This document shows, piece after piece, positions 54,497 through 63,792 of a stretch of 64,000 nucleotides of DNA. The stretch comes from an uncultured Rhodospirillales bacterium (lineage in GTDB: Bacteria; Pseudomonadota; Alphaproteobacteria; CAAGCB01; CAG-977): contig CACYSU010000002.1 of the NCBI GenBank assembly GCA_902777205.1, forward strand, positions 112,190 to 176,189, written 5' to 3'. Position numbers and translations under genes: made by a program. Each line of letters opens with the position of its first letter. The stretch's first letter is position 1. The notes under the pieces are model-generated. The model saw only the letters and a program-made list of their open reading frames with translations, ran no database searches and had not been told where the DNA came from.

Positions 54497-55189
54497 ATGT
54501 CGCAACAGTTCCAATTCATGGATATCGTTTTTCTGGGAATAGTCGTCCTGCTTTTGGTCAACCGCCTGCGCAGCGTTTTGGGAACGCGCCCGCCGCGCGA
54601 TGAAAACGCCAAAGACGCCGCCGAAAACCGGCCGAACGTCGTCGATATTTCGGATTACCGCACGATTGAAGGCGACAACGGGGCGAAAATGAAATTCGAT
54701 CCGGCCGCCGCCGGCGCGTTTGAGGAAGACGCCGAAGTCGTCAAAAACCTGAAACGGATAAAGGAAGCTTTTCCGAATTTCGATCTGGTCGATTTCATGC
54801 AAAAAGCGCCGCGCGCCTTTGAATACATCGCCGACGCCTTTGCCAAGGGGAACAAGGCCGATTTGAAACCGCTGCTGAGCCCCGCGATTTACGCCAGCTT
54901 TGAAAAAGCGATCGACGACCGCGCCGCCCGTCATGAAACGGCGGAATTCAGCCTGATCGGGTTCAAATCCATCAAACTGGTCAAAGCGGAAACGACCGGA
55001 ACGGACGTTGATCTGACCGTCGAATTTGAAACGGATCAAACCAATATCGTCAAGGATGAACAGGGCAAGGTCGTCGTCGGCGACCCGACCTATATCGAAA
55101 CGGTGACGGATGTTTGGACGCTGCGCAAAAATATGCTGTCCGACGATCCCGTGTGGGTGTTGACGGCAACGCACGGCAAAGCGTCGTGA
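54497..55189 (+). CDS. Tim44-domain membrane-associated protein
   Basis: 230 residues: an N-terminal hydrophobic segment (about 8-23), a charged linker, then a Tim44-like NTF2 fold with 'FLQKAPRAFEYIADAFAKG'-type sequence near 100-120 and a C-terminal 'DVWTLRKNMLSDDPVWVL'. It is related to mitochondrial TIM44, and bacterial members are thought to act at the membrane in protein handling. The secB neighbour and the downstream mltA are the usual alphaproteobacterial context. Confidence 0.93.
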   Translation: MSQQFQFMDIVFLGIVVLLLVNRLRSVLGTRPPRDENAKDAAENRPNVVDISDYRTIEGDNGAKMKFDPAAAGAFEEDAEVVKNLKRIKEAFPNFDLVDFMQKAPRAFEYIADAFAKGNKADLKPLLSPAIYASFEKAIDDRAARHETAEFSLIGFKSIKLVKAETTGTDVDLTVEFETDQTNIVKDEQGKVVVGDPTYIETVTDVWTLRKNMLSDDPVWVLTATHGKAS

Positions 55190-56331
55190 TGAACAAAAAA
55201 TACGGCGTTATCGCGGGATCGGCGTTGATCGTAGGGATGCTTTTCGTATTGGCGAAGCGTCCCGAACCGCCCGTTGTACCGGTCGAAAACGCGGTTGAAA
55301 GCCTGACGTTGACCCCCGCCGGTTTCGACCGGCTGAGCGGGTTTGAAACGGACGATGTTCTGCAGGCTTTGCCCGCGCTGAAAAAATCGTGCGGCGTTTT
55401 GGCGAAAAAGGAACGGGCGTGGCGCGGTTTTTGTGAAAAAATGAACGCGGCCGCGTTTGAAACGGCCGGCGATTTGCGCGCCTTTATCAAACGCGAAATG
55501 CGCGTTTTCGCCGTGAACGACGGGCAAACGGGGCTGTTCACGGGGTATTACGAACCGGAAATCGCCGGATCGCCGGTGAAAACGGACGAATACGCCGTTC
55601 CCGTATATGCTTTGCCCGACGACATCGTCAAAATCAATCTGGCGGCGTTCAATCCGAAATTCAAAGGCGAGGTTTTGTTCGGCAAACAAACCGGCCGCGA
55701 AATCAAACCCTATCTGACGCGCCGCGACATTGAAACAAACGGCGTTCCGGCCGAAATCATCGCTTGGGTCAAGGAACCGGCCGACCTGTTCATTTTGCAA
55801 ATCCAAGGGTCGGGCATATTGATTTTTCCCGACGGCGAACGGATCGGGATCGGCTACGCGGGGGACAACGGCCGCGTTTTCACGGGCATCGGCGGCGTTA
55901 TGGCAAAGCGCGGATTGCTGAAAAAAGGCGTTTCGACCATGGCCGAGATCCGGCGGTGGCTGATCGACAATCCGAAACAGGCGCGCGAATTGATGCACGA
56001 AAACGACCGTTACATCTTTTTCAAACGGCTGGATTCCGTCGGGGCGGTCGGGTCGCTGGGCGTCAAGCTGACGGCGGGGCGCAATCTGGCGGTCGATCCG
56101 GCTTTCGTGCCTTTGGGATCGTTTTTATGGCTGGAAACGACCGCGCCGGACGGGTCGGCGCTGAACCGGCTGGTGACGGCGCAGGATACGGGATCGGCGA
56201 TCAAAGGCGCGATTCGCGGCGATTTTTTCTGGGGGACGGGCGAACAGGCCTTGAAACAGGCCGGACGCATGAAAAGCAAAGGGACGTATTACCTTTTGCT
56301 GCCCGAACGGTATGATTTGAACGGACGTTGA
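55189..56331 (+). CDS. mltA: Membrane-bound lytic murein transglycosylase A
   Basis: 380 residues: an N-terminal membrane or signal segment (about 5-22), an MltA barrel with 'LFTGYYEPEIAGS' near 115 and 'ILQIQGSGILIFPDGERIGIGYAG' region near 203-227, then a C-terminal 3D domain with 'AQDTGSAIKGAIRGDFFWG' near 330-348 holding the catalytic Asp. Cleaves glycan strands. No lipobox Cys is seen, unlike E. coli MltA. The ATG overlaps the preceding stop. Confidence 0.94.
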   Translation: MNKKYGVIAGSALIVGMLFVLAKRPEPPVVPVENAVESLTLTPAGFDRLSGFETDDVLQALPALKKSCGVLAKKERAWRGFCEKMNAAAFETAGDLRAFIKREMRVFAVNDGQTGLFTGYYEPEIAGSPVKTDEYAVPVYALPDDIVKINLAAFNPKFKGEVLFGKQTGREIKPYLTRRDIETNGVPAEIIAWVKEPADLFILQIQGSGILIFPDGERIGIGYAGDNGRVFTGIGGVMAKRGLLKKGVSTMAEIRRWLIDNPKQARELMHENDRYIFFKRLDSVGAVGSLGVKLTAGRNLAVDPAFVPLGSFLWLETTAPDGSALNRLVTAQDTGSAIKGAIRGDFFWGTGEQALKQAGRMKSKGTYYLLLPERYDLNGR

Positions 56332-56334
56332 AAC

Positions 56335-56829
56335 ATGGCGAAATATCCGATACAGCCGCCGACGCGGCAGGATTTGATCATATTCCAAGGATTGCAAAGG
56401 GCTTTGGTTGAAAAAAAAGCCCTTGTCAAAGTCGATTTCAAAAAACTGAACAAGTTTAAATCCCCGTTTTTCAACCCGTGGGAAAACGTGCTGCCGCTGT
56501 TGGTGATTTTGACGCTGTCGCTGTTGCTGATGGTGGCGGACAACCTGATCGTCGGGACGGGCGTTTTGCTGGCGCTGAGCATCGGGTACGCTTTCGCCGC
56601 GCCGTTTTTTTTGGAACCGTTCATGCACAACCGCGTCGTCAAACGCATCGTGCCGCGGATCGAAAAGTTTCTGGTCGCGTGGCGTTACGGCGGTTTTTCG
56701 ATTGTTTTGGCGGCCGATCCGCGCTATTCCTGTTCCGCGCCGTTCGGGGATTGGCGCCAGTTTACGCAAATGTATTTTTCCGATTTGATACCGCGGGAAA
56801 TGGGTGAAAACGGCAATGACGGACAATGA
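56335..56829 (+). CDS. Membrane protein of unknown function
   Basis: 164 residues, two adjacent hydrophobic segments (about residues 52-90) between basic cytoplasmic-type flanks. No family is recognised. It lies 3 bp after mltA and overlaps smr, so it is cotranscribed with this envelope/DNA-related operon. Confidence 0.7.
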   Translation: MAKYPIQPPTRQDLIIFQGLQRALVEKKALVKVDFKKLNKFKSPFFNPWENVLPLLVILTLSLLLMVADNLIVGTGVLLALSIGYAFAAPFFLEPFMHNRVVKRIVPRIEKFLVAWRYGGFSIVLAADPRYSCSAPFGDWRQFTQMYFSDLIPREMGENGNDGQ

Positions 56830-57334
56830 CGGTTTGGATTTGTGGCAAGCGGTGACGGACACGGTCAAGCCGCTGAAATCGAAAACGCCCGCGAAAAAGG
56901 CGGCGCACGTTTCCCTGCGCAAAAAACTGACTGTTGACGCCAAACCCGCCCGCCACGCGCCCGATTTCGACTATTCCATCACGGAAAAGCTGATCGAGGG
57001 CGACATTCATGCGATGGATAAAAAAACGGGACAGCGGTTCAGAAACGGCGAAATGCCGGTCGAAGCCGTTTTGGATCTGCACGGCCACACGCTGGAAAGC
57101 GGCTTTGACGCTTTGGTCAAATTCATTTACGCGCAGGAAAAACGCGGCGCGCGATGCTTGCTGCTGATTACGGGAAAGGGCGGCTTTCTGGGTCGCGGCG
57201 TGATCAAGGCCGAAGTGCCGAATTGGATGAACGCGCCCGAAATCCGCAGCCTGATTTTGTCCTATTGTCTGGCAAAGCCGAAAGACGGCGGCGAAGGAGC
57301 CTTTTATATCCTTTTAAAACGCCATCGTTCGTGA
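56816..57334 (+). CDS. Smr-domain protein
   Basis: 172 residues. A C-terminal Smr domain contains 'VLDLHGHTLESGFDALVKFI' near 80-100 and the 'LLITGKGGFLGRG' loop near 115-128, characteristic of MutS2-like Smr nucleases. The N-terminal part is basic and disordered. An in-frame GTG at 56804 is an alternative start. Located at the end of the Tim44-mltA operon. Confidence 0.9.
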   Translation: MTDNDGLDLWQAVTDTVKPLKSKTPAKKAAHVSLRKKLTVDAKPARHAPDFDYSITEKLIEGDIHAMDKKTGQRFRNGEMPVEAVLDLHGHTLESGFDALVKFIYAQEKRGARCLLLITGKGGFLGRGVIKAEVPNWMNAPEIRSLILSYCLAKPKDGGEGAFYILLKRHRS

Positions 57335-57369
57335 TAAGACAAAGCGCAATCATTTAAAGGACGACGGAA

Positions 57370-58677
57370 ATGGACGGGACGATTTTTGCGACGGCGACGG
57401 CTTCGGGCAGGGCGGGGGTGGCGATCGTGCGCGTGTCCGGCGCGAACGCGCTTGACGCCGTCCGGCTGATGACGGGGATTGAAAATCCGCGCCCGCGGCA
57501 AGCCGCATTTACCGAAATCCATGCTTTGGACGGAACACCGATCGACAACGCTTTGGTGCTTTATTTTCCCTGCCCGCACAGCTTTACGGGCGAGGACGTG
57601 GTCGAATTTCAAACCCACGGCGGACGGGCGATCGCGGCGGCGATGCTGGAAAACCTTTCGAAAATCAAAGGGTTCCGTCCCGCCCAACGCGGGGAGTTCA
57701 CCCGCCGCGCCGTCGAAAACGGCAAAATGGATCTGACCGCGGCGGAGGGATTGGCCGATTTGGTGGACGCCGAAACGGAACAGCAGCGCAAACAGGCTTT
57801 GCGCCAAATGGGCGGCGCGCTGGCGAAAAAATACGAAGACTGGCACGACCGTTTGAAACATCTGCTGGCGTGGATGGAAGCGTACATCGACTTTCCCGAA
57901 GAGGAAATTCCCGAAAGCGTTTCCGACGACGTGCGCGGCAAAATCACGGGCTTGATCAACGAAATACAGGCGCATCTGGACGACGGCCGGCGCGGGGAAA
58001 AATTGCGCGACGGGTTTCAAATCGCAATCATCGGCGCGCCGAACGCGGGCAAATCCAGCCTGATGAACCGGCTGGCGCAGCGCGACGTGGCGATCGTATC
58101 GTCCGCGGCGGGAACGACGCGCGACATTATCGAAGTTCGGCTGGATATCAACGGCTATCCCGTCATTGTGGCGGATACGGCGGGATTGCGCGACACGGAC
58201 GAGGAAATCGAAGCCGAGGGCGTCCGCCGCGCCAAAGTCCGCGCCGCCGAATCCGATCTGGTTTTGTGGCTGACGGATGCGACGGGGGTGAAAAATCCGG
58301 CCGAAGCGCAAGGGATCGACGCCGACAAAATCGTTTCCGTGATGAACAAGGCGGACAAGACGGATGTTCAAGACGACGGAAACATCTGGATTTCCGCCAA
58401 AACGGGACAGGGCGTTGACGCTTTGATCGAAAAAATCGCCGGCCTTGTCGATGAACGCATGGGGTTGCGCGAAGAACCGTCCCTGACGCGTTTGCGCCAC
58501 CGCGAGGCGCTGCGGGAATGTGTGGCCGATCTGCGTTCGGCCTTGAACGCGCCGGAACAGGAATTGACGGCCGAGGATCTGCGCATGGCGATGCGGTCGC
58601 TGGGCAAGATCACGGGGCGGGTGCAGGTCGAAGAGCTGCTGGATTTGATTTTCAAAGATTTTTGCATAGGAAAGTAA
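57370..58677 (+). CDS. mnmE: tRNA modification GTPase MnmE
   Basis: 435 residues. N-terminal formyl-THF-binding domain with 'GEDVVEFQTHGG' near 75-86, GTPase domain with 'GAPNAGKSSLMNRLA' near 223-237 and 'ADTAGLRDTDEEIE' near 270-283, and the C-terminal 'FCIGK' motif carrying the catalytic Cys. With MnmG it builds cmnm5U at wobble position 34. The ATG is 35 bp after smr with AAAGGA. Confidence 0.99.
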   Translation: MDGTIFATATASGRAGVAIVRVSGANALDAVRLMTGIENPRPRQAAFTEIHALDGTPIDNALVLYFPCPHSFTGEDVVEFQTHGGRAIAAAMLENLSKIKGFRPAQRGEFTRRAVENGKMDLTAAEGLADLVDAETEQQRKQALRQMGGALAKKYEDWHDRLKHLLAWMEAYIDFPEEEIPESVSDDVRGKITGLINEIQAHLDDGRRGEKLRDGFQIAIIGAPNAGKSSLMNRLAQRDVAIVSSAAGTTRDIIEVRLDINGYPVIVADTAGLRDTDEEIEAEGVRRAKVRAAESDLVLWLTDATGVKNPAEAQGIDADKIVSVMNKADKTDVQDDGNIWISAKTGQGVDALIEKIAGLVDERMGLREEPSLTRLRHREALRECVADLRSALNAPEQELTAEDLRMAMRSLGKITGRVQVEELLDLIFKDFCIGK

Positions 58678-60540
58678 ATGACGGACACTTTTGACGTAAT
58701 AGTTGTCGGCGGCGGCCACGCGGGATGCGAAGCGGCGGCGGCGGCGGCGCGCATGGGGGCGAAAACCCTGCTGTTGACGCATAAAATCGCGACGATCGGC
58801 GAAATGTCGTGCAATCCGGCGATCGGCGGGCTGGGCAAAGGGCATCTGGTGCGCGAAATCGACGCTTTGGACGGCGTGATGGGACGCATCGCGGACAAGG
58901 CCGGCATCCAATTCCGTATGCTGAACAGCTCCAAAGGTCCCGCGGTGCAGGGATTGCGCACGCAGGCGGACAGAAAACTTTACCGTCAGGCGATGCAGGA
59001 TGAACTGCTGAATTACGAAAACCTGACGGTGGAAGAAGGCGCGGTCGAAGGCCTGCTTTACCGTGAAAACCCCGTTTCCGTCACGGGCGTGACGACGGCG
59101 GACGGCAGGGCGTTCACGGCGGGCGCGGTCGTTTTGACGGCGGGAACTTTTCTGCACGGGCTGATGCACGTCGGGGAAACGAAAACGGTCGGCGGGCGCG
59201 TCGGGGACATTTCTTGCGAACACCTGTCCGACTTTTTGATCCGGCTGGGGCTGCGCGTCGGGCGGTTGAAAACCGGAACGCCAGCGCGTCTGGACGGCAA
59301 AACGATCAATTACGACATCCTGCAACGGCAGGAGGGCGACGAAAACCCCGAACCGTTCTCGTTCTTGGACGACAAAATCACGACGCCGCAAATCGCGTGC
59401 TACATCACCGCGACGAACAAAACGACGCACGACATCATCCGCGCCAATATGCATCGCGCGCCGCTGTTTTCCGGCCAGATCAAAGGCGTCGGCCCCCGCT
59501 ATTGCCCCAGCATCGAAGACAAGCTGGTCAAATTCGCCGACAGGGATTCGCACCACGTCTTTTTGGAACCCGAGGGATTGGACGACGACACGGTTTATCC
59601 GAACGGGATTTCCACGTCTTTGCCCGCCGACGTGCAGGACGCGATGATCCATTCGATCAAAGGGTTGGAAAACGTCCGCATCATCCGCCCCGGATACGCG
59701 ATCGAATACGACTACATCGATCCGCTGGAAATGCGCACGACCCTTGAAACGAAAAAGGTTTCGGGACTGTTCGTCGCGGGTCAGCTGAACGGCACGACGG
59801 GATACGAGGAAGCTGCCGCGTTGGGATTGCTGGCGGGGGTGAACGCGGCGTTGAAAGCGTCGGGATCGGACAGGGAATTCACGCTTGACCGCGCGGACGC
59901 CTATCTGGGCGTGATGATCGACGACCTGACGACAAAAGGCGTGGACGAACCGTACCGTATGTTCACTTCGCGCGCCGAATACCGGCTGCTGCTGCGTTCG
60001 GACAACGCCGATATGCGCCTGACGCAAAAGGGGATCGACATCGGATGCGTCGGGGAAAAACGGCGGCGTTACTTTGATGAAAAAGTCGCCGCTTTGGCCG
60101 AAGCGCGCCAAAAACTGAACGCGATCGGCGGCACGCCCAAGGAATTGGAAAATCTGGGGTTTGAGGTCAACAGGGACGGAACGCACCGAAACGGATTTGA
60201 TTTGCTGGCGTACGGGGAAATCGACTGGAACCGTCTGGCGAACGTGTGGCCGCAGCTGCAAAACACGCGCAAGGACGTTGTCGAACAGCTGGAAATCGAA
60301 GCAAAATACCGCGGCTATCTGCAGCGGCAGGAATCCGACATCGCGGCGTTCAGAAAGGACGAGGCGATGAAAATCCCCGCCGACATCGACTATAAAAAGA
60401 TCGGCGGCCTGTCAAACGAAGTCGTCATGCGCCTGAACAAAGTCCGCCCCGAAACATTGGGCGCGGCGTCGCGGATTTCGGGCGTCACCCCCGCGGCGGT
60501 GACGGCGGTTCTGGGGTACGTCAAATCGTTGAAACAGTGA
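58678..60540 (+). CDS. mnmG: tRNA modification FAD enzyme MnmG (GidA)
   Basis: 620 residues, full length. '[21 protein letters not shown]' region near 6-26 binds FAD; '[22 protein letters not shown]' near 41-62 and '[21 protein letters not shown]' near 362-382 are diagnostic. It starts directly at the mnmE stop. A terminator and leader copy 4 follow. Confidence 0.99.
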   Translation: MTDTFDVIVVGGGHAGCEAAAAAARMGAKTLLLTHKIATIGEMSCNPAIGGLGKGHLVREIDALDGVMGRIADKAGIQFRMLNSSKGPAVQGLRTQADRKLYRQAMQDELLNYENLTVEEGAVEGLLYRENPVSVTGVTTADGRAFTAGAVVLTAGTFLHGLMHVGETKTVGGRVGDISCEHLSDFLIRLGLRVGRLKTGTPARLDGKTINYDILQRQEGDENPEPFSFLDDKITTPQIACYITATNKTTHDIIRANMHRAPLFSGQIKGVGPRYCPSIEDKLVKFADRDSHHVFLEPEGLDDDTVYPNGISTSLPADVQDAMIHSIKGLENVRIIRPGYAIEYDYIDPLEMRTTLETKKVSGLFVAGQLNGTTGYEEAAALGLLAGVNAALKASGSDREFTLDRADAYLGVMIDDLTTKGVDEPYRMFTSRAEYRLLLRSDNADMRLTQKGIDIGCVGEKRRRYFDEKVAALAEARQKLNAIGGTPKELENLGFEVNRDGTHRNGFDLLAYGEIDWNRLANVWPQLQNTRKDVVEQLEIEAKYRGYLQRQESDIAAFRKDEAMKIPADIDYKKIGGLSNEVVMRLNKVRPETLGAASRISGVTPAAVTAVLGYVKSLKQ

Positions 60541-60562
60541 ATTGAACTTGACGGTTTTTATG

Positions 60563-60593
60563 AAAAGCGGCATTGATTTTGCCGCTTTTCTTT
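60563..60593 (+). terminator. Terminator of mnmG
   Basis: AAAAGCGGCA pairs with TGCCGCTTTT around a 7-nt loop, followed by CTTTT. The same right arm and T-run recur at 63455-63478. Confidence 0.85.
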
Positions 60594-60597
60594 TGCC
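60574..60597 (+). repeat. Direct repeat, left copy (matches 63455-63478)
   Basis: 24 identical bases (TGATTTTGCC...TTTTGCC) precede both leader copy 4 and leader copy 5. After a few differing bases the identity resumes (TTTCGGGTATCCTGA). The two copies bracket about 2.9 kb carrying leader 4, the methyltransferase, the DUF262-HNH gene and a membrane protein. Confidence 0.85.
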
Positions 60598-60608
60598 CGT
60601 GTTTCGGG

Positions 60609-60895
60609 TATCCTGAATATGTTCGTGCGGATTGTCCGTGCGAAAAGTGCCTTAGCGGGCGCGGAGCCGTGAGAAAGCTCTCATAGTACCGGCGCAGAGA
60701 TGCGCCGTAACCCGTTTTGCTAAACGCAAATGCGGAAAACATCCCCGACTGTCTTTTCGATGGTTCGGGGAGCTTTTGACGTATGTTCAAAGGTCGTCCC
60801 CCACGGACAGCTTTAAAGGTCAAAAGGATCATTGTACTATGTGATTTTCTCAACTCCCCGAGCCGCTTTTCAGGCGGTTCACGGGGATTTTTTTT
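60609..60895 (+). ncRNA. Structured leader RNA, copy 4 (upstream of EcoRI-type methyltransferase)
   Basis: The -10 TATCCT is at 60609-60614; TTTTCT 17 bp upstream is a poor -35. Hairpin GGCGC/GCGCC is present. CCCCGA (60743-60748) pairs with TCGGGG (60765 on); TCGGGGAG (60765-60772) can instead pair with CTCCCCGA (60854-60861); CTCCCC can pair with GGGGA (60883-60887), the only Shine-Dalgarno candidate, 8 bases before the ATG. An ATG-TTC-AAA ORF start lies at 60783. The terminal CCGC/GCGG hairpin is at 60863-60877. Confidence 0.85.
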
Positions 60896-61909
60896 ATGGC
60901 TAAAACAACTGGAAACGCAAAACTGCATCAAGCGCAAAACAACGGAAAAGATGAATATTATACGCAACTGCCTGATATAGAAAAAGAATTGAAGCACTAT
61001 CGTAATTTTTTCAAAAACAAAACCGTTTTCTGCAATTGCGACGATCCGTATGAAAGCAACTTTTTCAAATATTTTGCGTTGAATTTCAATGCGCTGGGGT
61101 TGAAAAAATTGATTGCGACCTGTTATTCGGCGTCGCCCGTTATGGGAGGGGAACTGCCGTTGTTTGACAGAATGAACGGCAAAAAAGCGTACAAAATCGA
61201 AATTACAGAAGTGACTGATGCAAACAATGATGGTGCGGTCGATTTGTCCGATGTCGAATATCTGATAAAAAACGGGCGAAACACTTTGACCGTTTTAGAG
61301 GAAAGTGGCGATTTTCGTTCAGCCGAATGTGTCGATTTGTTGAAACAAGCCGATATTGTCGTGACAAATCCGCCGTTCAGTCTATTTCGTGAATATGTTG
61401 AACAACTTATTGAGTTTAAAAAAGAATTTTTGATTGTAGGTAATAAAACGGCGATTACTTACGCTGAAATTTTCAAACTGATAAAAGAAAATAAAATTTG
61501 GCTGGGATATACGCCAAAAATTAAACGGTTTCAAGTTCCTGATTACTACGAAGGAAAACTAATTTCAAAAGAAAGCGATGGAAAAAAATATGCAAACAAT
61601 GTCGGAAATGTTTCATGGTTCACAAACTTGAATGTTTCAGTGAGAAATGAAAGAATAATTTTATATAAAAAATACACTCCTGAAGAATATCCGAAATATG
61701 ACAATTACGATGCGATCAACGTCGATAAAGTGGCGGATATTCCCGCCGATTACGACGGCGTGATGGGGGTTCCGATCACTTTTTTGGAAAAGTACAGTCC
61801 CGATCAATTTGAAATCGTCAAATTCAGAAAAGGAAACGATGAACGGGATCTATCAATCAACGGAAAATGTCCGTTTTTCCGTATTTTAATCAAAAGGAAA
61901 AAATCATGA
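60896..61909 (+). CDS. Adenine-specific DNA methyltransferase, EcoRI family
   Basis: 337 residues. 'DEYYTQLPDIEKELKHY' near 18-34, 'NCDDPYESNFFKYFALNF' near 43-60 and the motif IV 'ADIVVTNPPFSLFREYV' near 153-169 match the M.EcoRI-type methylases. No EcoRI-like nuclease is adjacent; the coupled next gene is a DUF262-HNH protein. The first four codons (MAKT) are identical in DNA to the unrelated methyltransferase behind leader 3. GC content drops within the gene, which suggests transfer. Confidence 0.9.
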   Translation: MAKTTGNAKLHQAQNNGKDEYYTQLPDIEKELKHYRNFFKNKTVFCNCDDPYESNFFKYFALNFNALGLKKLIATCYSASPVMGGELPLFDRMNGKKAYKIEITEVTDANNDGAVDLSDVEYLIKNGRNTLTVLEESGDFRSAECVDLLKQADIVVTNPPFSLFREYVEQLIEFKKEFLIVGNKTAITYAEIFKLIKENKIWLGYTPKIKRFQVPDYYEGKLISKESDGKKYANNVGNVSWFTNLNVSVRNERIILYKKYTPEEYPKYDNYDAINVDKVADIPADYDGVMGVPITFLEKYSPDQFEIVKFRKGNDERDLSINGKCPFFRILIKRKKS

Positions 61910-62982
61910 AAATCGAACTGTATCAAATCACCGTCCGCAATGTTTTCAACGGTTATCAAAACAATGACGAAAACGGCGTCGTCGGGTACGGCGGAAAGCT
62001 GAACATCCGCCCGCCGTATCAGCGCGAATTCGTCTATGACGACAAAAAGCGAAACGCCGTCATCGAAACGGTTTTCAAAGGGTTTCCGCTGAATGTGATG
62101 TACTGGTCGAAAAACGCCGACGGCACTTTTGAACTGCTGGACGGACAGCAAAGAACGCTGAGCCTGTGTTCTTACGTCAACGGGGATTACTCGTTTAACG
62201 GCAAGTATTTTCACAATTTGACGGAAACGGAAACGAATCAAATACTGGATTATCCGCTGATGATTTACATCTGCACGGGCAACGACAAAGAACGACTGGA
62301 TTGGTTTAAAACAATCAATATCACGGGTGAAAAACTGACCGATCAGGAATTGCGCAACGTTAATTATACAGGAACTTGGCTGACCGATGCCAAAAGGTAT
62401 TTCAGTAAAACAAATTGCGTCGCTGCCAATCTGGCAAGCAGGTATATGAACGGTGCGCCGATCCGGCAGGATTATTTGGAAACGGCGTTGCGCTGGATCA
62501 GCGCGGGCAATATTGAAGAATATATGGCGCAACATCAAAACGCCCCGAACGCCACCGAATTGTGGCTGTATTTTCAGCGTGTCATCAACTGGGTGCAAGC
62601 TGTTTTTCCGAAATACCGCAAGGAAATGAAAGGACTTGACTGGGGGCGGCTATATAATTCATTCGGCACGCAAAACTTCGGCGACTTTGAATTGAAAATC
62701 GCCGCTTTGATGGAAGACGAGGAAGTTACGAACAAAAAAGGCATTTACGAATATCTGTTGTCCGGTGACGAACGGAAATTAAGTCTGCGCACGTTTTCAG
62801 ACAAAATGAAACGTGAAGCTTACGAACGGCAAAAAGGAATCTGCCCGAAATGCGGAAAACATTTTGCATTTGACGAAATGCAGGGCGACCATATCGTTCC
62901 GTGGAGCAAAGGCGGGTACACGACAGCTGAAAACTGTCAAATGTTGTGTCGCCGCGATAATGGCATAAAATCAAATTTATAG
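61906..62982 (+). CDS. DUF262 (ParB/GmrS-like) protein with C-terminal HNH nuclease
   Basis: 358 residues. DUF262 signatures 'PPYQREFVYDDKKRN' near 35-50 and 'ELLDGQQRTLSL' near 80-92 (nucleotide-dependent domain), and an HNH/zinc domain near 310-350: 'CPKCGKHFAF', then 'GDHIVPWSKGG' and 'NCQMLCRRDN'. Proteins of this make-up act in anti-phage defence. Coupled to the methyltransferase by ATGA, it is the likely restriction partner, which is inference. An upstream in-frame ATG exists but lacks a site. Confidence 0.85.
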   Translation: MKIELYQITVRNVFNGYQNNDENGVVGYGGKLNIRPPYQREFVYDDKKRNAVIETVFKGFPLNVMYWSKNADGTFELLDGQQRTLSLCSYVNGDYSFNGKYFHNLTETETNQILDYPLMIYICTGNDKERLDWFKTINITGEKLTDQELRNVNYTGTWLTDAKRYFSKTNCVAANLASRYMNGAPIRQDYLETALRWISAGNIEEYMAQHQNAPNATELWLYFQRVINWVQAVFPKYRKEMKGLDWGRLYNSFGTQNFGDFELKIAALMEDEEVTNKKGIYEYLLSGDERKLSLRTFSDKMKREAYERQKGICPKCGKHFAFDEMQGDHIVPWSKGGYTTAENCQMLCRRDNGIKSNL

Positions 62983-63003
62983 CACAATACATATTACCGT
63001 CGA

Positions 63004-63032
63004 TTGACAGATTTGTTTTCTTGTTTCAAAAT
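63004..63032 (+). promoter_or_regulatory. Promoter of the small membrane protein gene
   Basis: Perfect TTGACA, 17 bp, CAAAAT, ending 30 bases before the ATG at 63062. Confidence 0.55.
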
Positions 63033-63061
63033 GTTTAAAAATCAACGGTTGCGGTGGAAAA

Positions 63062-63424
63062 ATGAAGGCATCTTTCGGGGAAATGTTGAAAAAAGCGGTC
63101 GTGACCTTAATGGCGACGGTGTTTTTTTATATTTCGTTCCGCGATCTGTTTTTTATCATATCGTTCGCGTCCGAAGGCAGATTTTTAATGCCGATGCAGG
63201 CCGCTTTTTTAATGGTGTTTTCAACCGTGTCCGCTGTCGTCAGCATGAATTTGTACGACAGGAGAGTTTTCAAATATATTTTTTGGTTTTTTTTCGTCCT
63301 GTCGATGCCGATGTTTTTGGCGATTTTTTTATCCGAACTGGAATATTTTGGCATCCATCCGAAAGACGGCCTGTATATTCATAAATATGTCGATATCAAA
63401 AATTGCAGATATGAATATGGGTAA
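63062..63424 (+). CDS. Small membrane protein of unknown function
   Basis: 120 residues, three hydrophobic segments (about 12-32, 42-60 and 70-90), AT-rich codons unlike the neighbouring mnmG. GGTGGA precedes the ATG. No family is recognised. It lies between the defence gene pair and leader copy 5, inside the stretch bracketed by direct repeats, so it may be accessory cargo. Confidence 0.6.
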   Translation: MKASFGEMLKKAVVTLMATVFFYISFRDLFFIISFASEGRFLMPMQAAFLMVFSTVSAVVSMNLYDRRVFKYIFWFFFVLSMPMFLAIFLSELEYFGIHPKDGLYIHKYVDIKNCRYEYG

Positions 63425-63447
63425 TCCGTTTAATTGAAAATCCAACG

Positions 63448-63471
63448 GCGGCAATGATTTTGCCGCTTTTC
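63448..63471 (+). terminator. Terminator before leader copy 5
   Basis: GCGGCAA pairs with TTGCCGC around a 5-nt loop, followed by TTTTC. Its right part is the same sequence as in the mnmG terminator. Confidence 0.8.
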
Positions 63472-63478
63472 TTTTGCC
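63455..63478 (+). repeat. Direct repeat, right copy (matches 60574-60597)
   Basis: 24 bases identical to the copy before leader 4; see that entry. Similarity then continues through the promoter of leader 5. Confidence 0.85.
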
Positions 63479-63489
63479 TGCTTTTCGGG

Positions 63490-63792
63490 TATCCTGATTA
63501 TGTTCGCGCGGGATTGCCCGTGCGGAAAGTGCCTGAGCGGGCGCGGAGGCTTAGAAAACCTTTCAGCTATACCGACGCAAGATATTGCGCCGTTATCCGT
63601 TTTTGCATCCGCAACTACGGAAAAATATCCCTGACATCCTGCCGATGTTCGGGGAGCTTTTGTCGTATGTTCAGAAGTCCCGATTTGAATCGGATAACTT
63701 TAAAGGGCAAAAGGAATCCAGTATAGCTGATTTTTTCTACTCCCCGAACCGCTTTAGGGCGGTTTTTCTTTTATCCGGAAAAGGAGGGAGTT
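63490..63792 (+). ncRNA. Structured leader RNA, copy 5 (upstream of Cys-rich protein)
   Basis: -10 TATCCT at 63490-63495. CCCTGA/TCGGGG hairpin (one U-G pair), TTCGGGGAG at 63648-63656 able to pair with CTCCCCGAA at 63740-63748, a mid hairpin CCGATT/AATCGG where other copies have GTCC/GGAC, a 19-codon ORF ATG-TTC-AGA at 63667-63726, and the terminal CCGC/GCGG hairpin with T-run near 63749-63767. AGGAGGGAGTT leads to the ATG, as in copy 2. Confidence 0.83.

Noticed and set aside
57304..60261. A 985-codon open frame antisense to mnmE-mnmG, and similar long antisense frames at 38609-40867, 29510-31006 and 12137-13918
   Set aside because: They lie opposite well-identified genes, have skewed Arg/His/Val/Phe-rich composition typical of GC-rich antisense frames, show no domains and lack ribosome binding sites.
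60783..60980. A 65-codon ORF starting in leader 4 and running into the methyltransferase in another frame
   Set aside because: The start is the shared leader ATG, but in other copies the frame closes after 11-19 codons, so the long extension is chance.
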